Positions 1 to 7,951 of a DNA stretch of 17,074 nucleotides are shown piece by piece. Each line of letters begins with the position of its first letter. Position 1 is the stretch's first letter. The stretch lies in the NCBI GenBank assembly GCA_016709495.1, contig JADJMS010000040.1, positions 1 through 17,074 of the forward strand, written 5' to 3'. A program made the position numbers and the translations under genes. Source of the stretch: Candidatus Dechloromonas phosphorivorans (GTDB lineage Bacteria > Pseudomonadota > Gammaproteobacteria > Burkholderiales > Rhodocyclaceae). Below the pieces are notes generated by a model. It had not been told where the DNA came from and did not search any database. It was given only the letters and a program-made list of their open reading frames with translations.

Positions 1-2
1 CG

Positions 3-2476
3 TATCGTCCTGAATCATCGCCAGCTGCTGCGCTGCCGGGGCGCGATCTGATCCTGTTCAATGGTTTGGGTGGCTTCACCCCCGGACGGGAAAGAATACG
101 TCATGACGCTGCCCCCGGCCAGACGACGCCGGCCCCATGGGCCAACGTTCTGGCCAATCCCAACTTTGGTACGGTGATCTCCGAAAGCGGCGTCGCCTAC
201 ACCGGAGCGAAAACGCCCATGAGTTCCGTCTAACTCCGTGGCACAACGATCCGGTGACCGATGCCAGCGGTGAGGCACTGTATATCCGTGATGAAGAGAG
301 CGGGCATTTCTGGTCACCATCCCCGCTGCCCGCGCGTGCCGCTGCGCCTTACGTCATCCGCCATGGATTCGGCTACAGCGTCTTTGAAACTGAAGTCGAC
401 GGGATTTCCAGCGAGCTTTGGGTTTATGTTGCGATGGATGCGGCCGTTAAGTTTTCGGTGATAAAAATACGCAATAAATCCGGTCGACCGCGACATCTTT
501 CAGCCACCGGCTATGTTGAGTGGGTGTTGGGCGATCTGCAGGCCAAGTCGGCCATGCATGTCACTACGGAGATAGCAGCCGGTAGCGGGGCACTCCATGC
601 ACGCAATCCGTACAATCCCGAGTTTTCAGATCGCGTGGCTTTTTTTGATGTGGATAGCCCGACACGAAATGTGACCGGCGATCGCGCCGAATTTATTGGC
701 CGCAACCGTAGCCTGCCAATCCCTGCAGCGATGCAGCGAGCGCGTCTCTCCGGCAAGGTCGGCGCCGGGCTCGATCCCTGTGCGGCAATTCAAGTTGGTT
801 TTGATCTGGCAGAGGGGCAGACTCGAGAAATTACATTCAGACTAGGATGTGGGCGCAACACCGACGATGTCGGCCACCTAGTTCAGCGTTTTCGCGGCAG
901 TCTGGCAGCACGTAATGCACTCGAAGCGGTGTGGGCGCATTGGAACCACAGCCTTGGTGCAATTCAGATTGAAACCCCGGATCTGTCGGTCAATGTGCTG
1001 GCCAATGGCTGGCTGGTCTACCAGACCCTGGCATGTCGCGTCTGGGCACGCAGTGGCTATTATCAATCCGGTGGCGCCTTTGGCTTCCGTGACCAGTTGC
1101 AGGACGTGATGGCCTTGGTCCACGCCGAGCCCGGCCTGGTGCGCGAGCACCTGCTGCTCTGCGCGAGCCGTCAGTTCCACGAAGGCGACGTCCAGCACTG
1201 GTGGCATCCGCCGTCAGGCCGTGGCGTGCGTTGCCGTTGTTCGGACGACTATCTGTGGCTGCCGCTGGCCGTTTGTCGTTATGTGACCAGCAGCAGTGAC
1301 ACCGGCGTGCTCGATGAGTCGGTCAGCTTTCTGGAAGGCCGCGCGGTCAACCCGGAAGACGACTCCTATTACGATTTGCCTGGCCTCTCCACCGAAGTGG
1401 GGAGCCTCTACGAGCATTGCCGACGGGCAATCCGCCATGGTTTGCGCTATGGCGAGCATGGCCTGCCGCTGATCGGTTCCGGTGACTGGAATGACGGCAT
1501 GAACCTGGTCGGCATACGCGGCAAGGGTGAAAGCGTCTGGCTGGGCTTTTTCATGTGCGAGGTCTTTCGGCAGTTTGTTGCGGTGGCGCGGGCTCATGGC
1601 GATCCATCCTTTGCTGATTTTTGCGTCGAGGAGGGCGCACGCCTGCGCTTGAGCATAGAGCAGCATGCCTAGGACGGTGAATGGTATCGCCGAGCCTATT
1701 TTGACGATGGCACACCTTTGGGCTCAGCCAGCAATGAAGAATGCCGGATCGACTCCATCGCGCAAAGCTGGTCCGTGCTTTCCGGCATCAGCAATAGAGA
1801 GCGCTCACGCAGTGCGATGAATGCGGTTAACGAGCGGCTGGTCCATCGCGATGCAGCGTTGATACAACTGCTCGATCCGCCCTTTGACAAATCAGTGCTC
1901 GATCCCGGCTACATCCGGGCTACGTCCCCGGTGTGCGTGAAAATGGTGGCCAATACACGCATGGCGCGGTCTGGGCGGCAATGGCCTTTGCCGAACTGGG
2001 TGACAGCAATCGCGCGTGGGAACTGTTGGGCATGATCAATCCAATAAGTCATGCGCAATCATTGGCGGGAGCCACAAACTACAAAGTCGAACCCTACGTG
2101 GTATCTGCCGATCTTTACGCCCTTCCGCCGCACGTTGGTCGGGGCGGCTGGAGTTGAGTATACCGGCTCGGCTGGCTGGACCTACCGATTAATTCTGGAG
2201 TCACTGCTCGGTTTGCGGCGCGACGGCGAATCTCTGCATCTAAAACCGTGCCTGCCGGCTGCGTGGACGGAACTGAAGATTCACTACCGCTATCGTGAAG
2301 CTATCTACCATATCGTCGTCACCCAAACCCATCTTGGGGACGACGGTGTTGATACTCTGAGAGTGCTCGTCGATGGCATCATTCAAAATGATCAAACAAT
2401 TCAACTGGTGGGCGATCCGATAGAGCATATGGTGGAGGTGAGGGCTTTTGTTCGCGAAAATATTGAGGTTGGTTGA
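3..2476 (+). CDS. ndvB: Cyclic beta-1,2-glucan synthase, C-terminal GH94 phosphorylase part (5' partial, reading frame broken)
   Basis: This is the C-terminal glycoside phosphorylase domain (GH94, old glycosyltransferase family 36) of an NdvB/ChvB-type cyclic beta-1,2-glucan synthase. In that family it trims glucan chains by phosphorolysis before ring closure; the synthase is an inner-membrane protein and the glucan is periplasmic. The start lies left of the window; full-length homologues are about 2800 residues and roughly 820 are visible. Seen: LFNGLGGF and the TTPAPWANVLANP stretch near the left end, the NGWLVYQTLACR segment (about 1000-1035), and GSGDWNDGMN (1476-1505), whose Asp is the family's catalytic acid. 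The frame is broken by an extra C (79-83), a missing C (112-116), a missing base near 203, an in-frame TAG at 1670-1672 where the family has Trp, a missing G near 1922 and an extra base near 2154. Every segment still aligns to one continuous protein, so I treat these as sequence errors. A genuine pseudogene is the alternative. The exact symbol is by family resemblance. Confidence 0.82.
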
Positions 2477-2519
2477 AGGTGAAAACGAAGATCCAGAGGC
2501 TGTGTAATGGGGAGGAGCA

Positions 2520-2528
2520 TGCTATAGT
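2520..2528 (+). promoter_or_regulatory. Extended -10 promoter of the 2535-2636 RNA
   Basis: TGC-TATAGT gives an extended -10 (TG at 2520-2521, hexamer 2523-2528). It is followed by a GC-rich discriminator (TCGCCCC), as is common for stable-RNA promoters under stringent control. No good -35 is seen at 17 bp upstream (CTGTGT at 2500-2505), which fits an extended -10 promoter. Transcription would start near 2535. Confidence 0.45.
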
Positions 2529-2534
2529 TCGCCC

Positions 2535-2636
2535 CAATTGAGCGGTGGTGGTTGTGGAAACCGGTTAGATTTCCGGGAACCCGTGCGGCTAATGAAAGTG
2601 TGGCGGTGAGTTCGAATCCCGCCGCCCCGACCAATT
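2535..2636 (+). ncRNA. Unclassified structured RNA with tRNA-like 3' end
   Basis: A compact, structured, probably stable RNA of about 100 nt lies between an extended -10 promoter and a strong terminator. Its 3' part resembles a tRNA end: a T-loop TTCGAAT at 2611-2617, then exactly 13 nt to a genomic CCA (2631-2633), similar to tRNA-Pro ends (CCCCGACCA). A GGAAA/TTTCC stem (2556-2560 with 2570-2574) carries a D-loop-like CCGGTTAGA. However, I find no anticodon arm, and the expected 5' acceptor strand CGGGGCG is absent. Instead GGTGGTGG (2544-2551) pairs over 8 bp, with two G-U pairs, with CCGCCGCC (2619-2626), and AATTG (2536-2540) pairs with CAATT (2632-2636). It could be a regulatory RNA, a degenerate tRNA, an unusual tRNA damaged by sequence errors, or the 3' remnant of a tRNA used as an attachment site. 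Ends are approximate. Confidence 0.4.
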
Positions 2637-2668
2637 AAATAACCGGCTTATGCCGGTTATTTAATTTT
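2633..2668 (+). terminator. Rho-independent terminator after the structured RNA
   Basis: There is a perfect 15-bp inverted repeat: AATTAAATAACCGGC (2633-2647), loop TTAT, and the matching arm 2652-2666, running into TT. Its base overlaps the CCA of the RNA and the CAATT arm of that RNA's closing stem, so the last few pairs of the two structures exclude each other. The AT-rich flanks mean it could also act on the opposite strand. Confidence 0.75.
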
Positions 2669-2673
2669 AATTC

Positions 2674-2702
2674 TTGATTATCTTATTAAGACAAATTAAA
2701 TT
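2674..2702 (+). promoter_or_regulatory. Possible promoter of the hns-surE gene row
   Basis: TTGATT (2674-2679) and TAAATT (2697-2702) are 17 bp apart, 31 bp upstream of the hns start codon. The area is very AT-rich, so chance matches are likely. It lies immediately after the terminator, where a new promoter would be expected. Confidence 0.3.
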
Positions 2703-2732
2703 GTTTCCACCTTAATCAATCAGGAGGTAATC

Positions 2733-3046
2733 ATGGATTTGTCTACCCTTTCGGTTTCTGAATTGCGCGATCTGCAGCAGCAGATTCCTCTCGAATTAAA
2801 GCGTAGAGGCGCAGGATAAAATTAATATTCTTAACGAAGTTCGTGCCTTTGCCAAAGCACGTGGATATGCTTTAGAGAATTGGTCACGAAAGAAGCAAGG
2901 TCAAAGTCTCATCAGGAAATAAAGTCAAGGTTAAATACCGTCATCCGGAGGATGCTTCTCTTGAATGGACTGGTCGCGGTCGTAAACCTAAATGGGTTGA
3001 GGCTTGGTTGGTGAGTGGAAAGAATATGGAAGCTCTTGGCATTTGA
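2733..3046 (+). CDS. hns: H-NS family histone-like nucleoid-structuring protein (reading frame broken)
   Basis: This is a small nucleoid-associated protein that binds curved AT-rich DNA and silences genes. The start MDLSTLSVSELRDLQ follows a strong AGGAGG (2722-2727) six bases before ATG. The N-terminal oligomerisation helix continues as NILNEVRAFAKARGYALEN. The C-terminal DNA-binding region contains the H-NS signature WTGRGRKPKW and ends in NMEALGI. The frame must change twice. Near 2805-2809 there is either one extra base or loss of an AG dinucleotide. Near 2880-2896 two single bases (a T and a G) are probably missing. Repairing these gives about 105 residues, the usual length for beta- and gammaproteobacterial H-NS-like proteins. 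No intact open frame remains in the sequence as given. The stop lies one base before the surE start, implying co-transcription. Confidence is high for the family, moderate for exact residues. Confidence 0.8.
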
Positions 3047-3047
3047 T

Positions 3048-3786
3048 ATGCGCATTTTATTGAGTAACGACGATGGATATTTCGCACCCGGTATTCCAGG
3101 CGCTGGCTGAGGCTTTGACCGGACTCGGGAAATCGTTGTCGTGGCACCTGAGCAGAACCGCAGTGGGGCGAGTAACTCGCTAACTCTTGATCGCCCCCTG
3201 TTGCTCAAAAAGTCTGCAAATGGATTCTATTTTGTAAATGGTACGCCAACGGATTGCGTTCACTTGGCCGTGACCGGCATGCTGGATTCCTTACCCGATA
3301 TTATTGTTTCCGGAATTAACCACGGCGCAAATATGGGTGACGATACGATTTATTCAGGAACGGTGGCAGCTGCGACCGAAGGATATTTATTAGGTATTCC
3401 GTCAATCGCTGTCTCCCTTACCAGCTTCGAAGGTAATAACTTTGCGACAGCAGGCCAGGTGGTTCGTGAACTGGTTGAGCGATTTATTCCCAGCAATTTG
3501 TGAACCGGTTTTACTCAATGTGAACGTGCCGGATGTCCCGTACTCTGAATTAAAGGGTAGCGAAGTAACGCGTCTTGGACGCCGGCACAAGGCTGAATCG
3601 GTTGTCAAAATGCTATCGCCGCGAAATGAGACTGTCTATTGGGTTGGCGCTGCTGGTGCAGCAGCTGATGCTGGACCTGGAACGGACTTCAATGCGGTTG
3701 AACGTGGTTGTGTGTCAATCACCCCGTTACAAATTGACCTGACGCACAATGCACAGATGTCTGTTGTTCAGCATTGGATGAAATGA
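3048..3786 (+). CDS. surE: 5'/3'-nucleotidase SurE (reading frame broken)
   Basis: SurE is a stationary-phase survival phosphatase: a cytoplasmic, metal-dependent enzyme that dephosphorylates nucleoside 5'- and 3'-monophosphates. The start MRILLSNDDGYFAPGI carries the metal-binding Asp pair. Later motifs are APEQNRSGASNSLTL, the metal-binding Asn region SGINHGANMGDD with SGTVAAATEG, and LLNVNVPDVP near the C-terminus. Three indels disrupt it: an extra C at about 3096-3097 (producing an in-frame TGA at 3108), a compensating missing G at 3127-3129, and an extra T at 3497-3499. Repaired length is about 245 residues, normal for SurE. ATG is one base after the hns stop, and the stop overlaps pcm by ATGA (3783-3786). 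The neighbourhood surE-pcm-nlpD-rpoS is the classical proteobacterial arrangement and confirms the identity. Confidence 0.93.
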
Positions 3787-4442
3787 ACTCTGGTCTTTCA
3801 CACGGTATTGGGATGACCTCGCAACGTACGCGTACGCGCATGATAGAGCGCCTGCGCGAGAGTGGTATACGAAACGAGGCAGTATTGGCTGCAATGGCCA
3901 AGGTCCCTCGGCATGTTTTTGTCGAAGAGGCGCTTGCCTCTCGTGCCTACGAAGATACGGCATTGCCTTTGGGTATGGGGCAGACGATTTCACAGCCCTT
4001 TATTGTTGCCCGGATGATAGAGCTACTGCTCAATGGACGAAAAGCATTGGAAAAACCCTGGAAAGTGGGCGCTGGGTGGTTATCAGGCAGCAGTTCTGGC
4101 GCAATTGAGCAGTGAAGTGTATGCGGTTGAGCGTTTGGGGCCTTTGCTTGAGAAGGCAAAATCCCATATGCGAACCCTTCAGCAATTTAATGTTCGCTTG
4201 AAACATGGTGACGGGCAATTGGGACTACCTGAGGCGGGGCCGTTCGACAGTATCATTGTCGCGGCAGCCGGTACGCAGATTCCTCTGCCGCTGCTCGAAC
4301 AACTTTCGCCTGGTGGCAGATTGGTCTTGCCAGTCGGTACAACTGAGCAGTATCTTTGCTTCATTGAGCACACCGCGCAGGCTTCGTCGAGACTCGTCTT
4401 GATGCAGTGCGATTTGTCCCTCTTCTGGCTGGAATGCAATGA
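3783..4442 (+). CDS. pcm: Protein-L-isoaspartate O-methyltransferase (reading frame broken)
   Basis: Pcm repairs damaged proteins by methylating L-isoaspartyl residues with S-adenosylmethionine in the cytosol. Visible family motifs: RMIERLRESGIRNEAVLAAM, PRHVFVEEALASRAYEDTALP, the GMGQTISQPFIVARM segment, the SAM-binding glycine loop (broken, around 4062-4090, ending GYQAAVLA), HGDGQLG, FDSIIVAAAG and LSPGGRLVLPVG. Breaks: a missing A in 4051-4055, an extra A in 4062-4064, a lost TG dinucleotide near 4077, and a missing G near 4380. The final repaired stretch reads FVETRLDAVRFVPLLAGMQ. Repaired length is about 220 residues, normal for the family. I chose ATG 3783, which overlaps the surE stop by four bases; ATG 3774 is an alternative with a longer overlap. 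The stop overlaps the nlpD ATG (4439-4442). Confidence 0.92.
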
Positions 4443-5376
4443 TTCGTTCGTTTTTAACTGTTGCCTCAACGCTATTGCTTACGGCCTGTATGTCACAAGC
4501 GCCGGCGCCAGCGGTTGACCGCAACTCATCCTCACAATCGCGGACGCGGGCAACGTGCAACCATCCGGGCCGGGTTATTACACGGTCAAACGAGGCGACA
4601 GTCTGTACCGCATTGCCTTGGATAATGGACAGGATCATCGCGATATTGCTGCCTGGAACAACATAGCCAACATCAATGCGATCAAAGAAGGTCAGGTGCT
4701 GCGTATTGCGCCCGCCCAAACTGGCGGAAGCATCCGGTGCCGTGATTGCAAATCCAGTTTCTACCGGGCCTATCGTTGAATCACGTTCTCTTGATGCGGC
4801 CCCCGCAGCGGTTGCTGCGCAATAGTTGCCGCAGCGTTAATGGCAATGCCAAGCGTGACCCAGGGTTGGCAAGGAGCCCCTATTCGGATGAGGCTTATGC
4901 GCGTCTGAACAATGCGACTGAAGTGCCCAAGGTGACGGATTCCGACTGGATCAAAAGCCTGAAGTCAAACCTGAGGTTGTGATTGCACCTGCGCCACTGA
5001 CTGGCCCTGATGAGGTCGCCTGGGCTTGGCCGTCAATGGAAAACTGACTGCGCCGTATAGTGAGTCAGGTAACAAGGGTGTTGATCTTTCCGGAAAGTTG
5101 GGTGATCCGGTTCTGGCGGCTGCTGATGGCAAGGTCGTATATGCCGGCGCCGGTTTGCGTGGCTATGGTGAGTTGGTCATCATCAAACACAATGCAACTT
5201 ATCTCTCGGCCTATGCGCACAATCGGAAAATTCTGGTGAAAGAAAAGGATCAGGTTACCCGTGGTCAAAAGATTGCTGAAATGGGGAATAGCGATGCAGA
5301 TGCGGTCAAGCTCCATTTTGAAATCCGCAAGCAGGGCAAACCGATCGATCCTGCGCCCTATCTGCCCAAAAGATGA
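4439..5376 (+). CDS. nlpD: NlpD-type lipoprotein: LysM plus degenerate LytM/M23 domain (reading frame broken)
   Basis: NlpD is an envelope lipoprotein that in Escherichia coli activates the amidase AmiC at the division septum. The N-terminus MIRSFLTVASTLLLTAC is a signal peptide with a lipobox (LTAC). A LysM peptidoglycan-binding domain (YYTVKRGDSLYRIA to GQVLRIAP, about 4573-4713) is followed by an Ala/Pro-rich linker and a C-terminal LytM domain (about 5035-5370). Two of the four zinc ligands of active M23 peptidases are replaced, as in E. coli NlpD: Asn in GNKGVD (about 5071) and Lys in KLHFEIR (5308-5310). It is therefore probably an activator rather than an endopeptidase. The frame changes near 4556, 4723, 4825, 4950 and 5027. 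The linker is too variable to repair with certainty. ATGA overlaps join it to pcm and to rpoS. In enterobacteria the main rpoS promoter lies inside nlpD; I could not identify one here. Confidence 0.88.
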
Positions 5377-6311
5377 GTGAGGTAGGGGAGGTTCCCGAAG
5401 AGTCTGAGGATGAGTTTATTCCAGAGCCTGGGGAGTTGGAGACGCTTCCCGAATCAGAGTCGATCCCCCGTGAAATCGAACTTCTTGAGGATGTCACGCA
5501 GCTCTATCTGAACGAAATTGGTGCCAAGCCGCTACTTACGCCGGATGAAGAACTGGCAACCACGCGGCAGGTAAGAGCCGGCGATTTCCTGGCGCGGCAG
5601 AAAATGATTGAACATAATCTGCGCTTGGTCGTAAATATCGCCAAGCACTATCTTAATCGCGGTATTCCTCTGCTTGATCTGATTGAGGAGGGAAATCTCG
5701 GTCTCATCCATGCGTTGGAAAAATTTGATCCGGAACGTGGTTTTCGATTTTCCACCTACGCCACATGGTGGATACGTCAGTCCATAGAGCGCGGCATCAT
5801 GAATCAGTCGCGCACCATTCGCCTGCCTGTGCATGTAGTCAAGGAAATCAATGTTGTTCTGCGTGCCATGCGCCATCTGGAATCCGCAGAAACGCGCGAT
5901 CACTCGGTTGAACGTATTGCAGCATTGATCGATAAGCCGGTTGCTGATGTGCGTCGAATTTTGCAGCTCAATGAGCATATTGCTTCACTGGATGCACCGC
6001 TTGAAATTGACCCCAGTCATACGATAGGCGAGGCCATTGCCGATGAAAATAGTGCAGATCCCGAATCGCTGTTGCAGTCGAGTGAATTGGGTTCCTTGCT
6101 GAGCGACTGGTTGGCGCAACTCACCGAGCGACAGTGTGCCGTGATTGAGCGTCGTTATGGTTTGAATGGCGCTGATTTGGCGACACTGGATACGATTGCT
6201 ATTGATCTCGGTTTGACTCGGGAAAGAGTTCGACAAATCCAGATGGAAGGGCTGGATCGATTGCGAAAGATCATCAAGCGGGGCGGAATCTCGCGAGATT
6301 CTTTACTATAG
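5373..6311 (+). CDS. rpoS: RNA polymerase sigma factor RpoS
   Basis: This intact 312-residue sigma-70 family member is the stationary-phase and general-stress sigma factor. It has an acidic N-terminus (about residues 1-35), then region 1.2 (LYLNEIGAKPLLTPDEE). Region 2 contains HNLRLVVNIAKHYLNRG, LDLIEEGNLGLIHALEKFDPE and RFSTYATWWIRQSIERGI, including the core-binding and -10-recognition helices. Region 3 follows (RLPVHVVKEIN to LDAPLE). Region 4.2 has the helix-turn-helix LDTIAIDLGLTRERVRQIQMEGL. It is a little shorter than E. coli RpoS (330). Identity as RpoS rather than RpoD rests on the lack of the large RpoD N-terminal region and on its position directly after nlpD. The start codon overlaps the nlpD stop (ATGA), so translation is probably coupled. 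Unlike its upstream neighbours, the gene shows no indel. Confidence 0.96.
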   Translation: MSEVGEVPEESEDEFIPEPGELETLPESESIPREIELLEDVTQLYLNEIGAKPLLTPDEELATTRQVRAGDFLARQKMIEHNLRLVVNIAKHYLNRGIPLLDLIEEGNLGLIHALEKFDPERGFRFSTYATWWIRQSIERGIMNQSRTIRLPVHVVKEINVVLRAMRHLESAETRDHSVERIAALIDKPVADVRRILQLNEHIASLDAPLEIDPSHTIGEAIADENSADPESLLQSSELGSLLSDWLAQLTERQCAVIERRYGLNGADLATLDTIAIDLGLTRERVRQIQMEGLDRLRKIIKRGGISRDSLL

Positions 6312-6315
6312 TAAA
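6287..6315. promoter_or_regulatory. Two adjacent perfect palindromes spanning the rpoS stop
   Basis: AATCTCGCGAGATT (6287-6300) and TTTACTATAGTAAA (6302-6315) are each perfect 14-bp palindromes separated by one base; the second covers the rpoS stop codon. Neither is followed by a U-run, so they do not look like an intrinsic terminator. They could be protein-binding operators for the downstream caspase-MORN gene, whose start lies 39 bp away. TATAGT within the second could serve as a -10. Confidence 0.4.
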
Positions 6316-6353
6316 ATTATCAAGTGCATATTCACTAGAGACGCCGGTTCAAG

Positions 6354-7926
6354 ATGTTCAAGCGATTTTTGCATCCATTCTGATGCTGACGGTATTTTTT
6401 GTCGGCATGAGTTCGCCTGCGTTTTCTTTGGAGCGCCGAATTGCACTGGTGATTGGCAACGCAAAATATAAGGAGGCGCCACTCACCAACCCGGTAAACG
6501 ATGCAAATGATATGGAAGCAGTCTTGAAAAGCTCAGGCTTCCGCGTGATCAAAGCGATTGACGCTACACAAAAGCAAATGAATCGCGCTATTTTTGAATT
6601 TGGTGAACTTCTGACGCATGATTCCGTAGCGCTTTTTTACTACGCCGGCCACGGTCTGCAAGTCAGAGGTAAAAATTACCTGATCCCGGTGGATGCCGAG
6701 ATCAAGAGCGAATCATCGGTCCGTGTCGAATCTGTCGATGTTGATGGTGTTCTTGATCAGCTTAGCAACAGTGAATTAAATGTCGTTATTCTTGATGCTT
6801 GCCGCAATAATCCGTTCGAGCGCAGGACAAACCGTAGTTTAGGGACTGCCGGTGGTCTCGCGCAGATGGAGGCACCCAAGGGTAGTCTGATTGCCTATTC
6901 AACTGCACCTGGCAAAACAGCGGCTGATGGTGAAGGGCGAAATGGTTTATATACCCAGGCCTTACTTCGTTATATCAAGGAGCCGGGTCTGACCATTGAG
7001 CAGGTTTTCAAGAATGTTCGTCGCGAAGTGGCACGTTCGACACGCGATGCTCAAATGCCTTGGGAGTCATCCTCAATGACCGGTGAATTTTATTTTTCAC
7101 CAACCAGTCGCCCATCTGTCGCCTTGAATCCAACTGCTGCTGGTCGCCCGCCTGAGAGGGCTTCTGTGGTTCCTGTACCGGCACCTGCTCAGGCAAAAGT
7201 GGAGGAAGTTATTCGGATGGCGAAACAAGTTCCGCAGGACTCACCAGGTTTAGCTGCGGACAAGGCGGCGAGTGCTGTCTTGGCCAAGCCACCCGCACCA
7301 GAACCGATTCCTTCGCCTGTTCCTGCACCCACTTCAGCAACGCGCCACCAGCCAAAACCAGTTCTCCTCCAGATGCTTATGCGGAATCCAAAGATCGGGT
7401 AATCAAGACCGATACGTTTACTGCTACTGGCAAGTTGTCACTTGATCGATCAAGCGGAGCCATGACCGGTGAGGGGCTGATCGAGTGGGTCAATGGTGAC
7501 CGCTACGAAGGCACCATGCTGGCTGGAAGAAAGCACGGCAAGGGTATTTTTACCTGGCAGGATGGCCAGCGATATGAGGGTGAATGGGCTGATGACATGA
7601 TCAATGGCGTTGGCCATTTGTACTACACCAACGGCGATCATTATGAGGGTAGTTTCCGCAGTGGTGAGCCGCATGGCACTGGCACTTACACGCTGAAAAA
7701 TGGTGATGTCTATGTTGGTGCCTGGGTTGCTGGCAACAAACACGGACAAGGGCGTCTAACCTGGTCGAACGGTGATTATTGGGAAGGTGAGTTCCGTGAT
7801 GATCAGCAAACATCAAATGGAAAAATGATGTATGGCCAGGCATCAGCCCAGGGCGAGAGGGCCGGGGCTGCAGAGAAAGCTGCTGCTGCTGCCGAGAAAG
7901 CAGCCCCTCGTAAAAAAGGTAAATGA
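6354..7926 (+). CDS. Exported caspase-like (C14) protein fused to MORN repeats (reading frame broken)
   Basis: Repaired, this is one protein of about 524 residues. The N-terminus from ATG 6354 is MFKRFFASILMLTVFFVG, ending in SSPAFS, a good signal peptide, so it is probably periplasmic. The caspase fold follows: RRIALVIGNAKY (first strand), catalytic His in YYAGHG (codon 6650-6652) and catalytic Cys in LDACRNNPF (codon 6800-6802). These are hallmarks of bacterial caspase-family proteins (peptidase C14). A Pro/Ala-rich linker (about 7130-7400) leads to roughly five MORN repeats (about 7474-7820) of the form YEGxWxxGxxHGxGxxxxxNGD. The tail is Ala/Lys-rich. Two indels interrupt it: a missing T in the T-run 6366-6370 and a missing A near 7338. 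If the second is real, caspase and MORN parts would be separate products. However, the MORN frame has no convincing own start and stays open back to the break. Substrate and role are unknown. Confidence 0.82.
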
Positions 7927-7951
7927 GTTTTAGCTTGTTTCGTTTGCGGGA

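Noticed and set aside
1214..1666. 150-residue minus-strand open frame
   Set aside because: It is antisense to the GH94 catalytic region with no family resemblance.
1670..1672. TAG recoded as pyrrolysine or another amino acid
   Set aside because: The position is a conserved Trp differing by one base, the gene has several other errors, and no recoding machinery is seen.
2540..2633. Selenocysteine tRNA (length about 94 nt, long class II-like)
   Set aside because: No TCA anticodon anywhere in the span, discriminator is A rather than the usual bacterial G, and no 8-bp acceptor pairs next to NCCA.
2540..2700. Half of a permuted two-piece tmRNA
   Set aside because: The CCA end is followed by a terminator and hns, with no 5' acceptor/D-loop piece or tag reading frame downstream.
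3048..5376. Programmed ribosomal frameshifting in surE, pcm or nlpD
   Set aside because: Too many shifts, in both directions and without slippery-site and pseudoknot layout; these genes are not known to be recoded.
6287..6320. Intrinsic terminator after rpoS
   Set aside because: The palindromes have no proper loop and no following U-run.
7130..7400. Separate small gene between caspase and MORN parts
   Set aside because: The stretch is a continuous Pro/Ala-rich linker readable in two frames joined by one missing base.
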